A stretch of DNA of 64,000 bases. It comes from Candidatus Melainabacteria bacterium SSGW_16 (lineage in GTDB: Bacteria; Cyanobacteriota; Vampirovibrionia; 2-02-FULL-35-15). Positions 16,620-25,987 of this stretch are shown here, in pieces (the stretch's first letter is position 1; each line of letters begins with the position of its first letter). The notes under the pieces were generated by a model. The model was not told the origin of the DNA. It ran no database searches and saw nothing but the letters and a program-made list of their open reading frames with translations. The stretch lies in contig DUDS01000021.1 of assembly GCA_004769085.1 (NCBI GenBank), forward strand, positions 62,001 through 126,000, given 5' to 3'. The position numbers were made by a program, and so were the translations under genes.

Positions 16620-18356
16620 ATGACTCTTCTTTTAATGATTCTTACAACACTCCTGATTTTTATATGTATTAAATACAAAGATTACTTCTGGACCAAAATT
16701 TATCCAGTCTTTAAATACATAAAAATAAAATTATTAAACAACAAAAAAGCTATTTTATTTTTTACAGCAATTGTTTTTATTGCACATGGATTTCTCGCTT
16801 TTTCAATACTTGGCGAAGAAGAGGTAAGAATCACAGCCCCTGACGAAGAGCATTTTATTATTGCAGCTAACGATCTTTTCACACGCATTATGTCTAAAGA
16901 TCAAAAAAGTATTTTAGATTTTGGTCTGGCATTCGGCTATGGTTATATTTTCTGGCTTATATGTGCAGTTATAGTTGGACCTCTGAAGTTTATAGGATTT
17001 TCTGCACAGATATTTGTGGGGAGACTTATCTGTCTTATATTTTTTTCAATCACATTATTCTTTGTCTATAAAATAATTTCCTTATATCAAAGGAAAGAGC
17101 TTGCATTGTTAGGAGCATTCTCAGTCCTGCTGCTTCCTCCTTTTGCTTTTTTTGGAAAAATCTTCAGTGTTGAGTATTTATCATGTTCATCCATAATGTG
17201 CTTTCTTTATTATCTGCTTAGCGATAAAGGATTGTTTAAAAAGCGGTTTTATTTTGCAGTCTTTATTCTTGGAATTGCAATTGGACTTAAGCTAAACGCT
17301 GTGTTTTGCCTGGTATCACTTCCAATATATTTAATTTCATACAGGCAAAGAAATATTAAAAACATGCTGCTAATTCTAGCTACAATGACTATTTGCATTA
17401 TTATCGGATTTCTTTTTTCAAATTTTGCAATCATCTTTTCTGATAGTGCCAGAAAAATCCTGACTGAATTAATACCAAGACCTCTTGACTTTAATACTTC
17501 GATGTTCAAGCTCGCACAGTGGTATTACATAGATTCATTTACGTGGGATGATATTCCTCTTTTAGGAATACATGAGGGCTTAGGAAGAAGATTTGGGGAA
17601 ACAATATTCACTGTATACATCCTAATAGCAATAATTACAAACATAAGACAAAAGAATCGATTGACAGCTATTTTTATATTGCTATCTGTTTTTTTTACAT
17701 TTGTGTTTGGAATTGGGACAAGATGCTATTTCCTTCATACCTGGTATATGTTTCCTGCATTCTTAGTAATTTTAATCACACCATTTTTGATAAGTTTCAA
17801 AAACCAGAATGTGAATACTGCTCTTATTCTTATATTTTCAACACTGCTCTCAATATCAAATATACCTAAAATAGCTCAAATCTATAATCACAAATTAATA
17901 CAAATAAAAACAATTAAAAAGAAAAAAGAGAGCACAAAACTGCTTGAAAGCTTTTTCTCAAATGTTGAACCCGGAAAGGTTATTGTCTCCACTGAAGCGG
18001 TTCTTATAGGCGACAGACTTAGCCTGGGGAAAAAAGGATTAAGTCATCTTATAGTATATAAAGATTTAGAAACACATTATGCCCTTTATGATTTTTCTCC
18101 CGACTTCTTCAAAAAGTATCCTGATACTGAATACATAATCTACGAAAAAAATACCGGTATATTAAAGGAATTTTCAGACTATAAACTACCATCTAAATAT
18201 GACTGGTATTTCCCTACAAATCACCCGGCAAGACCTGAAGCAAAAGCCCATTGGAAACATCTTCTTACAGATGGAATTGCTATAGACGGAGTGAAATATC
18301 GTTTTACACCGGTATTTGAAACTGAAACTGAAATAGTTTATAAAAAACTTGAGTAA
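16620..18356 (+). CDS. GT-C/ArnT-like polytopic membrane protein
   Basis: This 578-residue protein has about ten or eleven hydrophobic segments and a C-terminal soluble tail of about 170 residues. The first extracytoplasmic loop contains APDEEHFIIAANDL; an acidic pair at this place is the usual catalytic feature of GT-C enzymes such as ArnT. It follows the gmhA-gmhB-tal operon by 25 bp and precedes ugd. The gene most likely encodes a membrane glycosyltransferase using a polyprenyl-phosphate sugar. I cannot assign a donor or acceptor. Confidence 0.7.
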   Translation: MTLLLMILTTLLIFICIKYKDYFWTKIYPVFKYIKIKLLNNKKAILFFTAIVFIAHGFLAFSILGEEEVRITAPDEEHFIIAANDLFTRIMSKDQKSILDFGLAFGYGYIFWLICAVIVGPLKFIGFSAQIFVGRLICLIFFSITLFFVYKIISLYQRKELALLGAFSVLLLPPFAFFGKIFSVEYLSCSSIMCFLYYLLSDKGLFKKRFYFAVFILGIAIGLKLNAVFCLVSLPIYLISYRQRNIKNMLLILATMTICIIIGFLFSNFAIIFSDSARKILTELIPRPLDFNTSMFKLAQWYYIDSFTWDDIPLLGIHEGLGRRFGETIFTVYILIAIITNIRQKNRLTAIFILLSVFFTFVFGIGTRCYFLHTWYMFPAFLVILITPFLISFKNQNVNTALILIFSTLLSISNIPKIAQIYNHKLIQIKTIKKKKESTKLLESFFSNVEPGKVIVSTEAVLIGDRLSLGKKGLSHLIVYKDLETHYALYDFSPDFFKKYPDTEYIIYEKNTGILKEFSDYKLPSKYDWYFPTNHPARPEAKAHWKHLLTDGIAIDGVKYRFTPVFETETEIVYKKLE

Positions 18357-18400
18357 ATCATGTTATATTATAATTTTCTTAAAACGTTCAGGAGACCATT

Positions 18401-19744
18401 ATGAATATTACAGTTGTTGGTTTGGGCTATGTAGGATTGGTAACTGCCGCATGTCTTGCAGAGCTTGGTCACACAGTTCAGGGAATTGATACTGATCCTA
18501 AAAGAGTTGAAATGCTAAGAGAAGGCCAGATGCCAATTTATGAACCCGGACTTCGTGAACTGGTAACCAAAAACAATATGGAAGGAAGGCTTACATTTAC
18601 TGATAAATATAATGAGGATGTTGAACATTCATTGCTTGTTTTTCTTGCAGTTGGTACTCCTACAGGAGATGATGGAGCACCGGATATCAGCGCAGTTTAT
18701 AAATCACTGGACTCCATAATTCCGTTTGTAAAGAGTTATAAGGTATTCATACTTAAATCAACTGTACCTGTTGGAACAAATAATGAAATAAAAAAATATT
18801 TGAGTAAAAAATTAAAAACAGATTTTGATGTTGCATCAAATCCTGAATTCCTAAAGGAAGGGACTGCAGTTCAGGATTTCATGAAACCAGACAGAATTGT
18901 AATCGGGACTGAAAGTGTAAAGGTTGCAGAAATAATGAAAGATTTATACTCTCACTTTATGAGGAATAATCACCCTATTCTGATTATGGACCCTGTATCA
19001 GCCGAACTTGTAAAATATGCCAGCAATTTAATGCTTGCTTTGAAGGTTTCATTTATTAATGAACTTGCAATTTTATGTGATGTGATCGGAGCTGATATAC
19101 GAAGGGTAAGAGAAGGAATTACTCATGATCCAAGGATTGGCTCACAGTTTTTATACCCTTCAATTGGTTTTGGTGGTTCATGTCTTCCAAAGGATGTAAA
19201 AGCACTTGAATACTGCTCAAAAGAAACATCTGCAGGTTTACTAATCCCTGAAACCATCCTGAATGTAAATGAAAGACAATTTAAATGGTTTACAGATAAA
19301 ATTAAAACTCATTATAATTCACTTAAAGACAAAACATTTGCTGTGTGGGGAGTTAGTTTCAAGGCAGGAACAGATGACATAAGAGAATCCCCGGGAATAA
19401 AAGTTGTTGAGGAACTGGCAAAGCAGGGTGCAAAGTTAAGGCTTTATGATCCAATTGCATTAAAAAATGCCAGAAAATATTTTTATGAGACTCCTTACAA
19501 AGACAAAATAACCTATACCTCAAGCGAAATGGAATCTGTTAAGGGATCAGATGCACTTATAGTTTGTACTGAATGGTTACAGTTCAGGAGCCCTGATTTT
19601 GAGAAATTAGGCTCTGAACTGAAAGATAAAATCATTTTTGACGGAAGAAATCTATATGATCCGGAAAAGCTGAAATTATATGGTTTAGCCCATGTAGGGG
19701 TAGGAATTACTACAATAAAAGCAAAGGCAAAAGTAAATAGTTAA
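18401..19744 (+). CDS. ugd: UDP-glucose 6-dehydrogenase
   Basis: Oxidises UDP-glucose to UDP-glucuronate in two NAD-dependent steps. The protein starts with the Rossmann motif VVGLGYVGLVTA, continues with NPEFLKEGTAVQDF and ends its catalytic section with GFGGSCLPKD, which carries the nucleophilic Cys. The length of 447 residues is typical. A good ribosome binding site (CAGGAGA) precedes the ATG, and TATAAT at 18369-18374 could be a promoter element. UDP-glucuronate is a common precursor of acidic surface polymers, consistent with the island to the left. Confidence 0.95.
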   Translation: MNITVVGLGYVGLVTAACLAELGHTVQGIDTDPKRVEMLREGQMPIYEPGLRELVTKNNMEGRLTFTDKYNEDVEHSLLVFLAVGTPTGDDGAPDISAVYKSLDSIIPFVKSYKVFILKSTVPVGTNNEIKKYLSKKLKTDFDVASNPEFLKEGTAVQDFMKPDRIVIGTESVKVAEIMKDLYSHFMRNNHPILIMDPVSAELVKYASNLMLALKVSFINELAILCDVIGADIRRVREGITHDPRIGSQFLYPSIGFGGSCLPKDVKALEYCSKETSAGLLIPETILNVNERQFKWFTDKIKTHYNSLKDKTFAVWGVSFKAGTDDIRESPGIKVVEELAKQGAKLRLYDPIALKNARKYFYETPYKDKITYTSSEMESVKGSDALIVCTEWLQFRSPDFEKLGSELKDKIIFDGRNLYDPEKLKLYGLAHVGVGITTIKAKAKVNS

Positions 19745-19779
19745 AAGCAGCAGGTTGTTGTAAGATATATATAATAACC

Positions 19780-20442
19780 ATGACACAAACTGCAAGACTT
19801 ACTTTTCAGGAAGAATTGGTGAAATTACATTCACTCGTTGTTGAACTTGCTGAAAAAGTAAAAATTAATGGTGAGCTATTACTCGAGTTTCTAACAAATA
19901 AAGATAATGTCAATGAATTATTTTTAAAAATAAAAACAAAAGACAGAGAAATTGATAAAGCCAGATGGGAAGTACATGACTTTGGGGATCAATTAATTGT
20001 TTTACAACAACCTGTAGCAAAGGATTTCAGACAGATAATTACTTCTATTCAGGTCACAGATAATCTTGAAAGAATTGGCGACCACTTTAAAAAAACAGCG
20101 AGGCTTCTCGAGAAAATAAGCCTTTCAGATATTGAAGTACCTCAGGAAATACTAAACATGGCAAAGCTCGGTATAAAAATGCTTACAGAATCAACAAATG
20201 CCTACAGCCAGATAGTCAAAGGAGAAACAAATGAAATAGCAGAACTGGATGATCAAGTTGATATCCTCTACAAACAAACAATTGCCAAAATAACAAACCT
20301 AATTAAACATGCCCCGGAAGAAAAAATTGACAGTATTTCAAAACTGTTTTTTATTGCCCAGAGTTTTGAAAGAGCTGCGGATCACGCTGCAAAAATTGCA
20401 CAGCTTGTAAATTATGCAGCTACAGGCATAAGACACAAATAA
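19780..20442 (+). CDS. phoU: Phosphate-signalling protein PhoU
   Basis: This cytoplasmic all-helical protein normally links the Pst phosphate transporter to the PhoR/PhoB system. It shows two PhoU repeats, each with the metal-binding-type motif: DNLERIGDHFKK near residue 100 and QSFERAADHAAKIA near 195. The length of 220 residues is normal. No pst or pho two-component genes lie beside it; it follows ugd by 35 bp. A TATAAT-like sequence only 5 bp before the ATG would imply a leaderless transcript, so I do not call it a promoter. Confidence 0.93.
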   Translation: MTQTARLTFQEELVKLHSLVVELAEKVKINGELLLEFLTNKDNVNELFLKIKTKDREIDKARWEVHDFGDQLIVLQQPVAKDFRQIITSIQVTDNLERIGDHFKKTARLLEKISLSDIEVPQEILNMAKLGIKMLTESTNAYSQIVKGETNEIAELDDQVDILYKQTIAKITNLIKHAPEEKIDSISKLFFIAQSFERAADHAAKIAQLVNYAATGIRHK

Positions 20443-20454
20443 TAATTAAAAATA

Positions 20455-21426
20455 CTACTGATTAATCCTTACCTTCTCTATTTTTATTACTTCATCATCT
20501 GCTTTTACCAAAACTCCAATATTTCCTCTGCTTACTGATAAGGGCAGATTACATAATCTGCTTATGCCGTCAGTACCTTTTTCATAAAGCCACTGATGAC
20601 AATGACCTGATGTAACAAGCACTGGTTTACCTGTTTTCTGTACATGATGATTTAAAATCCCGCCTTCTTCTAAAAGCCACGTTTGTGCAGGTATTCCTTC
20701 TCCTATTGCCTGAAAATACCAGGGGAGAACCCGAAAAGGAGCATGGTGAGTAAAAACAAGAACAGGAACATTTTTTTTACAGGATGAAAGCGCCTGCTCC
20801 ATAAATGTGTAGTTAAAATCATCAGGGAATTTAAACTCTCCGGGAGGAACAGAGTTTAAACCAATTACTAAACAATTCTGAATCTTAAAACTAAAATTTC
20901 CGTAATCATCCCTGGATGGTTCATAGTCAGTATCTGCAACCTCTTTAACTCTATCCCAGGCATTATTATTTACAAATGAGAGATCATCCAATGTTTCATA
21001 GATATCATCTTTATGTAACCCATCAGAATTCCCTGGAAGAAAAAGAACAGGGAGCCCAACATTATCAATCAAATCTCTGCCGGCATGAAGAACATCTTCT
21101 TGCCTAACCCTGTCTCTTCCTGGTGTGGTTCTTGAAAGATCAAAGAAATCACCATTAAATACAGCAAAATCTGCACCTGTTCGACTAAATGAATCCGCAA
21201 TTCTCAATTTTGAAGCTGAAAACTCTTCAACTCCAACGTGAGGTTTTAGATTAGCTTCCCTACTGGTTATCTTTTCATAGGCTGGCACAAGCAATTTATG
21301 TGCAGCAAACTGGAAAGGACCACTTCTGGTAATTTTTTGTTTAAAGCTAAAAGTTGATCTGTCAGCCTCTGGCTTTGGGTATGAACTCCTCAAATGTAAA
21401 TCTGAACTAACTACTATTTTTAACAC
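20455..21426 (-). CDS. Calcineurin-like metallophosphoesterase
   Basis: This cytoplasmic phosphoesterase has the dinuclear-metal motifs in order: SDLHLR (8-13), NGDFFD, LPGNSDG, FTHHAP and SGHCHQW. The GNSD block replaces the more common GNHD, so the usual His of that motif is a Ser here, though the preceding Asn is kept. A substrate cannot be named; relatives act on cyclic nucleotides, nucleotides or phosphoproteins. The gene is convergent with phoU (12 bp between stops) and stands alone on its strand. Confidence 0.82.
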   Translation of the reverse strand: MLKIVVSSDLHLRSSYPKPEADRSTFSFKQKITRSGPFQFAAHKLLVPAYEKITSREANLKPHVGVEEFSASKLRIADSFSRTGADFAVFNGDFFDLSRTTPGRDRVRQEDVLHAGRDLIDNVGLPVLFLPGNSDGLHKDDIYETLDDLSFVNNNAWDRVKEVADTDYEPSRDDYGNFSFKIQNCLVIGLNSVPPGEFKFPDDFNYTFMEQALSSCKKNVPVLVFTHHAPFRVLPWYFQAIGEGIPAQTWLLEEGGILNHHVQKTGKPVLVTSGHCHQWLYEKGTDGISRLCNLPLSVSRGNIGVLVKADDEVIKIEKVRINQ

Positions 21427-21723
21427 TACCTAATCTCCTGAAAATTTCATATCGTTTACAAGTCGCTTCTATAGTAACCTGCTCACAAAGAGCTTTTGAA
21501 GCAGTAACATTAAGAAAAAATAAAATCTTTGATTAAATATTTTTAATTAAATAGGATCAGGACTTACGTAAATTATTCAAGATTTAATGATGATGGCTAA
21601 TCGTTATGTCAGATGCTACAAAGCCATTTACACAAAACTTGAAATGAGGGTTACCCTAGGTTAAAAGTATTCGGAGAGAGGGTAATAATTTATTAAGTCC
21701 AATTCTTACCTTAGGGAGAAATT
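21427..21723. other. Intergenic region upstream of a small secreted-protein gene
   Basis: No gene is supported. The stretch contains GGACTTACGTAA (21560-21571), similar to end sequences of some insertion sequences, and a 23-codon frame at 21593 that I cannot relate to any protein. It might be the relic of a mobile element, but no transposase or paired terminal repeat is visible. A ribosome binding site TTAGGGAGAA ends the region. Confidence 0.35.
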
Positions 21724-22158
21724 ATGAAAAATTTGTTTTTATTAGTTTGTATGTTTGTATTATTTAGTTCAAATACTTTTGCTCAAGACCTAGAAACAGC
21801 TGATCCCACTACGGGCCTGCCTGTATTGTCAGAGCCTCCAGAAGACTCAAGCTTTGTCTTTTTTGCAGATGAAAAACCTCACATCCCTCTAGACTGGTTT
21901 AAGGTTCGGATAGAAGGTGACAAGAAAATTATATATCTTGAGGCAGGAGTAGCAGGAAATAAAGACAAAGTGGAAAGGACGGTGCCAAATGTTCCTTATA
22001 GGCTTTGGTCACGCCCTGACAAGGACATAGTCGTCGTCGTTAAAGATGATGAAACCTTAAAGAAAAATTTCAATGGGGAGATTATTAGCGGCACAGAGGT
22101 AACCAATTTCACTTTTACTTGGAACCCCCTTCTTAAGAGGTGGTTATCTGTGAGGTAG
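21724..22158 (+). CDS. Small secreted protein of unknown function
   Basis: The first ~20 residues form a clear Sec signal peptide (positive MKN, hydrophobic core, cleavage after NTFA). The mature part of about 124 residues is acidic, with PTTGLPVLSEPPEDSS, VFFADEKPHIPLDWFKV and a C-terminal TFTWNPLLKRW. It has no cysteines after the signal and no domain I recognise. The ribosome binding site (AGGGAGA, 5 bp before ATG) is good. Base composition and codon choice look somewhat less AT-rich than the neighbours, which together with the odd upstream sequence hints at recent acquisition. Confidence 0.7.
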   Translation: MKNLFLLVCMFVLFSSNTFAQDLETADPTTGLPVLSEPPEDSSFVFFADEKPHIPLDWFKVRIEGDKKIIYLEAGVAGNKDKVERTVPNVPYRLWSRPDKDIVVVVKDDETLKKNFNGEIISGTEVTNFTFTWNPLLKRWLSVR

Positions 22159-22194
22159 GCTTACTACAAGTCTATGCAAAGCTAGCAAGGCAAA

Positions 22195-22671
22195 TTATGA
22201 GTGAGCCAGCTGAGTAGGAACAGGATTAAGCACTTCTTTAGGTTCTTCCTTTAAAACCTTCTTGGTATCAAATTTGTGAATAATTCTGTGAATCAGAAAA
22301 TATGTTGAAAACTTTCTGTTTGGGTTAAAAAACTGATCACATAAAAAGTGTGCTAGTAGTGAAACTGTAATGCCAACTCTCCATGGAGTAAGTGAAGGAT
22401 CTAATGTGAGCAGAAAATAAATAAGTATAAGTTCATAAGAATGCAATGGTACATAAAGCTTTCCACTTATATGTTCATGATGCGCAGCATTTACTTTTTT
22501 CCAGTCCCATTTTTTTCCATGCGCATAAATGTAATCAATTACATGATCAAGATCTATTAATGTACCTACAAGAAAACTAGCTATAGCAGGGCCAATCTCA
22601 CCATAGCTAACATATGTAATAAGCCCAATTGCTGCTGAAACTACTATGTGGCCAGATGTACGCATATTCAA
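22195..22671 (-). CDS. YdjM/DUF457-like membrane-bound metal-dependent hydrolase
   Basis: This small integral membrane protein has about four hydrophobic segments. It shows the acidic/histidine patterns of the YdjM-type putative metal-dependent hydrolases: an early GHIVVSAAIG, then LIDLDHVIDY, NAAHHEHISGK and VPLHSYELIL. The real function of this family is poorly known. The start may be the TTG at 22671 (AAGGG 7 bp upstream) or the ATG at 22665; I list the longer form. It is convergent with the secreted-protein gene. Confidence 0.65.
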   Translation of the reverse strand: MNMRTSGHIVVSAAIGLITYVSYGEIGPAIASFLVGTLIDLDHVIDYIYAHGKKWDWKKVNAAHHEHISGKLYVPLHSYELILIYFLLTLDPSLTPWRVGITVSLLAHFLCDQFFNPNRKFSTYFLIHRIIHKFDTKKVLKEEPKEVLNPVPTQLAHS

Positions 22672-22775
22672 TATTTACCCTTTTATACTAAATTATCAAC
22701 AAATTTAGTTAAGCTACTATTAAAAAATGGAACAGTAGTTTACAAATAAATGTCTACACTATGGTGTATTAAATG

Positions 22776-22884
22776 TGCAAAAAGCACGGCGGAGCATTTA
22801 TTCCCTGAATGCCCGACGGGGACCCGCTAGTTCTTGGGCGGAGTGGTTGAAGGGAAAAATGCGGAGCGCAAGATGCTTTTTGCA
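22776..22884. repeat. Long GC-rich fold-back element B
   Basis: The outer arms TGCAAAAAGCA (22776-22786) and TGCTTTTTGCA (22874-22884) are exact inverted repeats. Inner arms GCATTTATTCCCT (22794-22806) and AGGGAAAAATGC (22851-22862) pair with one bulge. The core is GC-rich (GGACCCGC at 22820-22827, CTTGGGCGGA at 22833-22842), unlike the surrounding DNA. It resembles element A at 3687-3791 in size and plan. It ends 20 bp before the ispF start, so it would lie in the ispF leader if transcribed. Confidence 0.7.
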
Positions 22885-22904
22885 GGTATGAAAGTAAAAT
22901 TAAC

Positions 22905-23378
22905 ATGCGAATAGGTATAGGATACGATCTTCACAAGCTGACAGCAGACAGAAAATTAATCATTGGTGGCGTGGAAATCCCTCATACAAAGGGGCTTCTA
23001 GGGCATACAGATGCAGATGTTTTAATACATGCAGTTATAGATGCTTTGCTTGGAGCGACTGGACAGGGCGATATAGGTACTCAGTTTCCGGACAATGATC
23101 AGAAGTGGAAAAATGCTGACAGTATGAAACTACTTGAAATCATTTATAAAAACAACATAAAAGGAAAAGGATTTAAAATTACAAATATTGATTCAACAAT
23201 AATTGCTGAAGAACCAAAATTAAAACCTTATGTATCAGACATGAAAAAAAAGATTTCACACATTCTGGAATTTACTGATATATCACAAATTAATATTAAA
23301 TCAAAAACAAATGAAGGAATGGATTCAACAGGACAAAAGAATGCAATTGCAGCCTGGGCAGTTGTATTAGTCAGCTAG
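22905..23378 (+). CDS. ispF: 2-C-methyl-D-erythritol 2,4-cyclodiphosphate synthase
   Basis: Catalyses the cyclisation step of the non-mevalonate isoprenoid pathway. The N-terminus GIGYDLHKL carries the metal-binding Asp/His, and GHTDADVLIHA and the C-terminal KTNEGMDSTGQKNAIAA are hallmark segments. The length of 157 residues is normal. It overlaps the convergent dnaX gene by 12 bp. dxr of the same pathway lies at 25968-27134 on the other strand but is not in the same operon. Confidence 0.95.
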   Translation: MRIGIGYDLHKLTADRKLIIGGVEIPHTKGLLGHTDADVLIHAVIDALLGATGQGDIGTQFPDNDQKWKNADSMKLLEIIYKNNIKGKGFKITNIDSTIIAEEPKLKPYVSDMKKKISHILEFTDISQINIKSKTNEGMDSTGQKNAIAAWAVVLVS

Positions 23379-25022
23379 TTTAATTTCCTTAGCACCAAGT
23401 AAATCTGTCAGTGTTTTTGAAAGTTCATCTGTACTTTCTGGAGTATTGTTTAATATTTTTGAGGCTGGAATAACAGATTCATCACTATTTGAAGCGGGCG
23501 GAATTACAGATTTTTTTCCCGGCACAACAGCAAATTTTATGAGTTTAAAATCCCTGCCAGTTGCTGATTTTGCAGCTTTAAGAATGATTTCTTTTCTTTT
23601 AGTATCATCTTTCAGTCTGGGTAAAAACATATTTTTTGAGATCCCTATTTCAAGAAAATCATTGTCAACTGAAATTAAATGACTTTCTGATTGTGTAAGA
23701 AGTGTTTTTGTTGGATTACTTTCAACAAGATTTACAATTTTATTCCACAGTGAATCAAGTCCTATTTCCGGCTCCTTCTTAGCGAGAGGTTCCTTATCCA
23801 CATCTTCAGAATAAGAATCGGTTTTTGGAGATTCTTTTTCTTTTATGGAAATAACCGGTTGAACTGTTTGCTCATTTCCTGACTTCTTTTCAAGTTTTTC
23901 AATTCTTTCTTTAAGCTCTGAAAGAGAGACAAGAAAATCTTCATCCATAATAGTTATAATTTCAACTAAAAACTGTAGTTCCTGACTCAATGCAAAACGA
24001 AGTTTAGACTGGGATTCATTAAGCCTGTCAATAATTTTAATTAAATGCCCATGGTTGACTTTATTTAGAATATTTAAATCACATCCTATTTCCTGAGATA
24101 AAGATTTTTTAAAGACCGGATCAAGTTTTGCTTTTGTAAGATCTAAAAAAAGCTCTCCCAGACATTTAAAAAGTTCGCTTATATCTTTTCCACTTTTTAT
24201 AAAATTTTCAGCTAAATCAATAGCTTTTTTTCTGTCATAATTTAAAACTGCTTCTGCTAAAGAGAATAAAGATGTTCTATCCACAGTACCAAACAATTCA
24301 AATACTTCTTTTGAATCAATTGGTTTATTTTCCTGTTGCAAAACACTGATTTGATCAAGAAAGGATATTGCATCTCTTAAACAACCGTTTGCTCTTTTTG
24401 AAATAAAATCAATTACACTTTCTTCAATGCTAATCTTTTCACTCTTTGAAATGTTTTTTACCCTTTCTATAAGCTCAGAATTGGAAACCGGCTTAAAATC
24501 AAGTTTCTGACACCTGCTGATTACAGTAGGAATTACTTTATATTCTTCTGTCGTTGCAAGGATAAAAATTACATTATTAGGAGGCTCTTCAAGTGTCTTT
24601 AAAAGAGCATTAAATGCATGATCAGTAAGCATATGAACTTCATCTATGATATAGATTTTGTACCTAGACCCAAATGTGCCAAGATTCACCCTGTTTATTA
24701 AATCTTCTACATCTTCAACTTTTCTTCTGCTTGCAGCATCAATTTCAATTACATCAAGGGAATTTCCATTCGTAACTGATGTACAGCTAACACATTTACC
24801 GCATGGATCAGCTGTAATTCCTTTTTCACAGTTTAATGATTTTGCAAGTATTCTTGCTGTAGATGTTTTCCCTGTTCCTTTTGGACCACAAAATAAATAA
24901 GCATGAACAATTTTATTGTGGGTGATTGCATTTAAAAGTGTTCTTTTTACTACTTCCTGGCCAACAAGCTCAGAAAGCTTTTGAGGACGATATTTGAGAT
25001 ATAAAGGCTGGTATTGTTGCAT
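23367..25022 (-). CDS. dnaX: DNA polymerase III subunit gamma/tau
   Basis: Clamp-loader ATPase of the replisome. It shows Walker A GPKGTGKTSTARIL (48-61), a zinc module with C-x8-C-x2-C-x2-C spacing (CEKG..., CGKCVSC), Walker B IIDEVHML and the sensor-type LATTEEYKV. After the AAA+ and helical domains comes a linker rich in charged residues and a C-terminal tau-like domain, for a total of 551 residues. I did not find an obvious frameshift product. It stands alone on its strand. Confidence 0.93.
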   Translation of the reverse strand: MQQYQPLYLKYRPQKLSELVGQEVVKRTLLNAITHNKIVHAYLFCGPKGTGKTSTARILAKSLNCEKGITADPCGKCVSCTSVTNGNSLDVIEIDAASRRKVEDVEDLINRVNLGTFGSRYKIYIIDEVHMLTDHAFNALLKTLEEPPNNVIFILATTEEYKVIPTVISRCQKLDFKPVSNSELIERVKNISKSEKISIEESVIDFISKRANGCLRDAISFLDQISVLQQENKPIDSKEVFELFGTVDRTSLFSLAEAVLNYDRKKAIDLAENFIKSGKDISELFKCLGELFLDLTKAKLDPVFKKSLSQEIGCDLNILNKVNHGHLIKIIDRLNESQSKLRFALSQELQFLVEIITIMDEDFLVSLSELKERIEKLEKKSGNEQTVQPVISIKEKESPKTDSYSEDVDKEPLAKKEPEIGLDSLWNKIVNLVESNPTKTLLTQSESHLISVDNDFLEIGISKNMFLPRLKDDTKRKEIILKAAKSATGRDFKLIKFAVVPGKKSVIPPASNSDESVIPASKILNNTPESTDELSKTLTDLLGAKEIKLAD

Positions 25023-25185
25023 ATTGGTTAATTATATAGTGTTCAAACTTTTATATTGAAGGCAAACCTTATGTTTTTAGAAAAGTAGCTTTATTTTAAG
25101 ATTAGTTAGAATAGTACCAGGTTGTACGATATGTTATACGATACATTAGATATAAATGTTTTAACCAGAATAATGGAGCTTAAAA

Positions 25186-25365
25186 ATGAAAGACAAGAAT
25201 AAAATCAAGAATGAGTATATTAACGATGAAGATCTAAAAAGATACATTAATTTGTCACCAGAAAAAAAATTAGAATACCTTGACGAGATGAATCAATTTC
25301 TTAATGAAGCAATGCCTACCGAAAATAAGAAAATTGCAAAAAAATTAAGAGAAGAAGGATTTTGA
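25186..25365 (+). CDS. Small acidic/basic helical protein, antitoxin-like
   Basis: A 59-codon gene with ribosome binding site GGAG seven bases before the ATG and a TGA stop. The product is highly charged and starts MKDKNKIKNEYINDEDL. Its central RYINLSPEKKLEYLDEMNQ and final KLREEGF resemble a widespread family of small proteins often found beside nucleotidyltransferase-type or other toxin genes. No toxin partner is present here, so it may be an orphan. It is convergent with pth, 10 bp away. Confidence 0.6.
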   Translation: MKDKNKIKNEYINDEDLKRYINLSPEKKLEYLDEMNQFLNEAMPTENKKIAKKLREEGF

Positions 25366-25375
25366 CAATATTTAA

Positions 25376-25987
25376 CTATTTTTTTGCCAGATCTAATCCA
25401 TTATACTTATTCATTGCTTCACCAGCACCCTTTAAAATAATTGTTTCAAGTGCATTAATTGAACATTCAACTACTGACTGCAGTAATTCTTTTTCAGCTG
25501 GTGAGAATTTATTTAAAACATAATCTGCTCTTTTATCTCCTCCAGGATCAGGACCAATTCCTACTCTTAATCTTGTAAATTCTTCATTGCCTCCAAGCTG
25601 TTGTATTATCGATTCAATTCCATGATGCCCTGCTGAACTACAGTTAAAAGAAACTCTCACCTTTCCAAGATCCAGCGCAACTTCATCATGCACTACTATC
25701 AGATTTTTTGGTTCAAGCTTAAACCAGCTAAGCATTTTCTGAACTGCACTACCAGAAGTATTCATAAAGGTTGTAGGCCAGCATAAAACCAGATCATGTT
25801 CTTCATCTTTTATCTTTGTTTTCTCTCTGCCATACCAGCATGACAAACTGTCTTTTTGTTTGCCTACTATTTTATATTTCTCTCCAAAAGCATCAAGTAC
25901 AGCAAAGCCTATATTGTGTCGGGTATTTTCATACTCAACCCCTGGATTTCCTAAACCAACGATTAGATTAGATTGCACTTGTATCAA
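25376..25987 (-). CDS. pth: Peptidyl-tRNA hydrolase
   Basis: Cleaves peptidyl-tRNA released from stalled ribosomes. The motifs are LIVGLGNPGVEYENTRHNIG (8-27, with the catalytic His), TFMNTSGSAV, VVHDEVALDLGKVRV and SAGHHGIESI. The length of 203 residues is usual. It overlaps the end of dxr by 20 bp and is the last gene of a valS-dxr-pth operon. The normal K/R in the DDLDLP region is altered to DEVALDLG but the active-site Asp is kept. Confidence 0.94.
   Translation of the reverse strand: MIQVQSNLIVGLGNPGVEYENTRHNIGFAVLDAFGEKYKIVGKQKDSLSCWYGREKTKIKDEEHDLVLCWPTTFMNTSGSAVQKMLSWFKLEPKNLIVVHDEVALDLGKVRVSFNCSSAGHHGIESIIQQLGGNEEFTRLRVGIGPDPGGDKRADYVLNKFSPAEKELLQSVVECSINALETIILKGAGEAMNKYNGLDLAKK

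Noticed and set aside
19770-19775. TATAAT promoter just before phoU
   Set aside because: It is only 5 bp from the ATG and would need a leaderless transcript; AT-rich DNA makes such matches common.
23794-23802. Exact DnaA-box sequence TTATCCACA
   Set aside because: It is a single copy inside the dnaX coding region, with no cluster around it.
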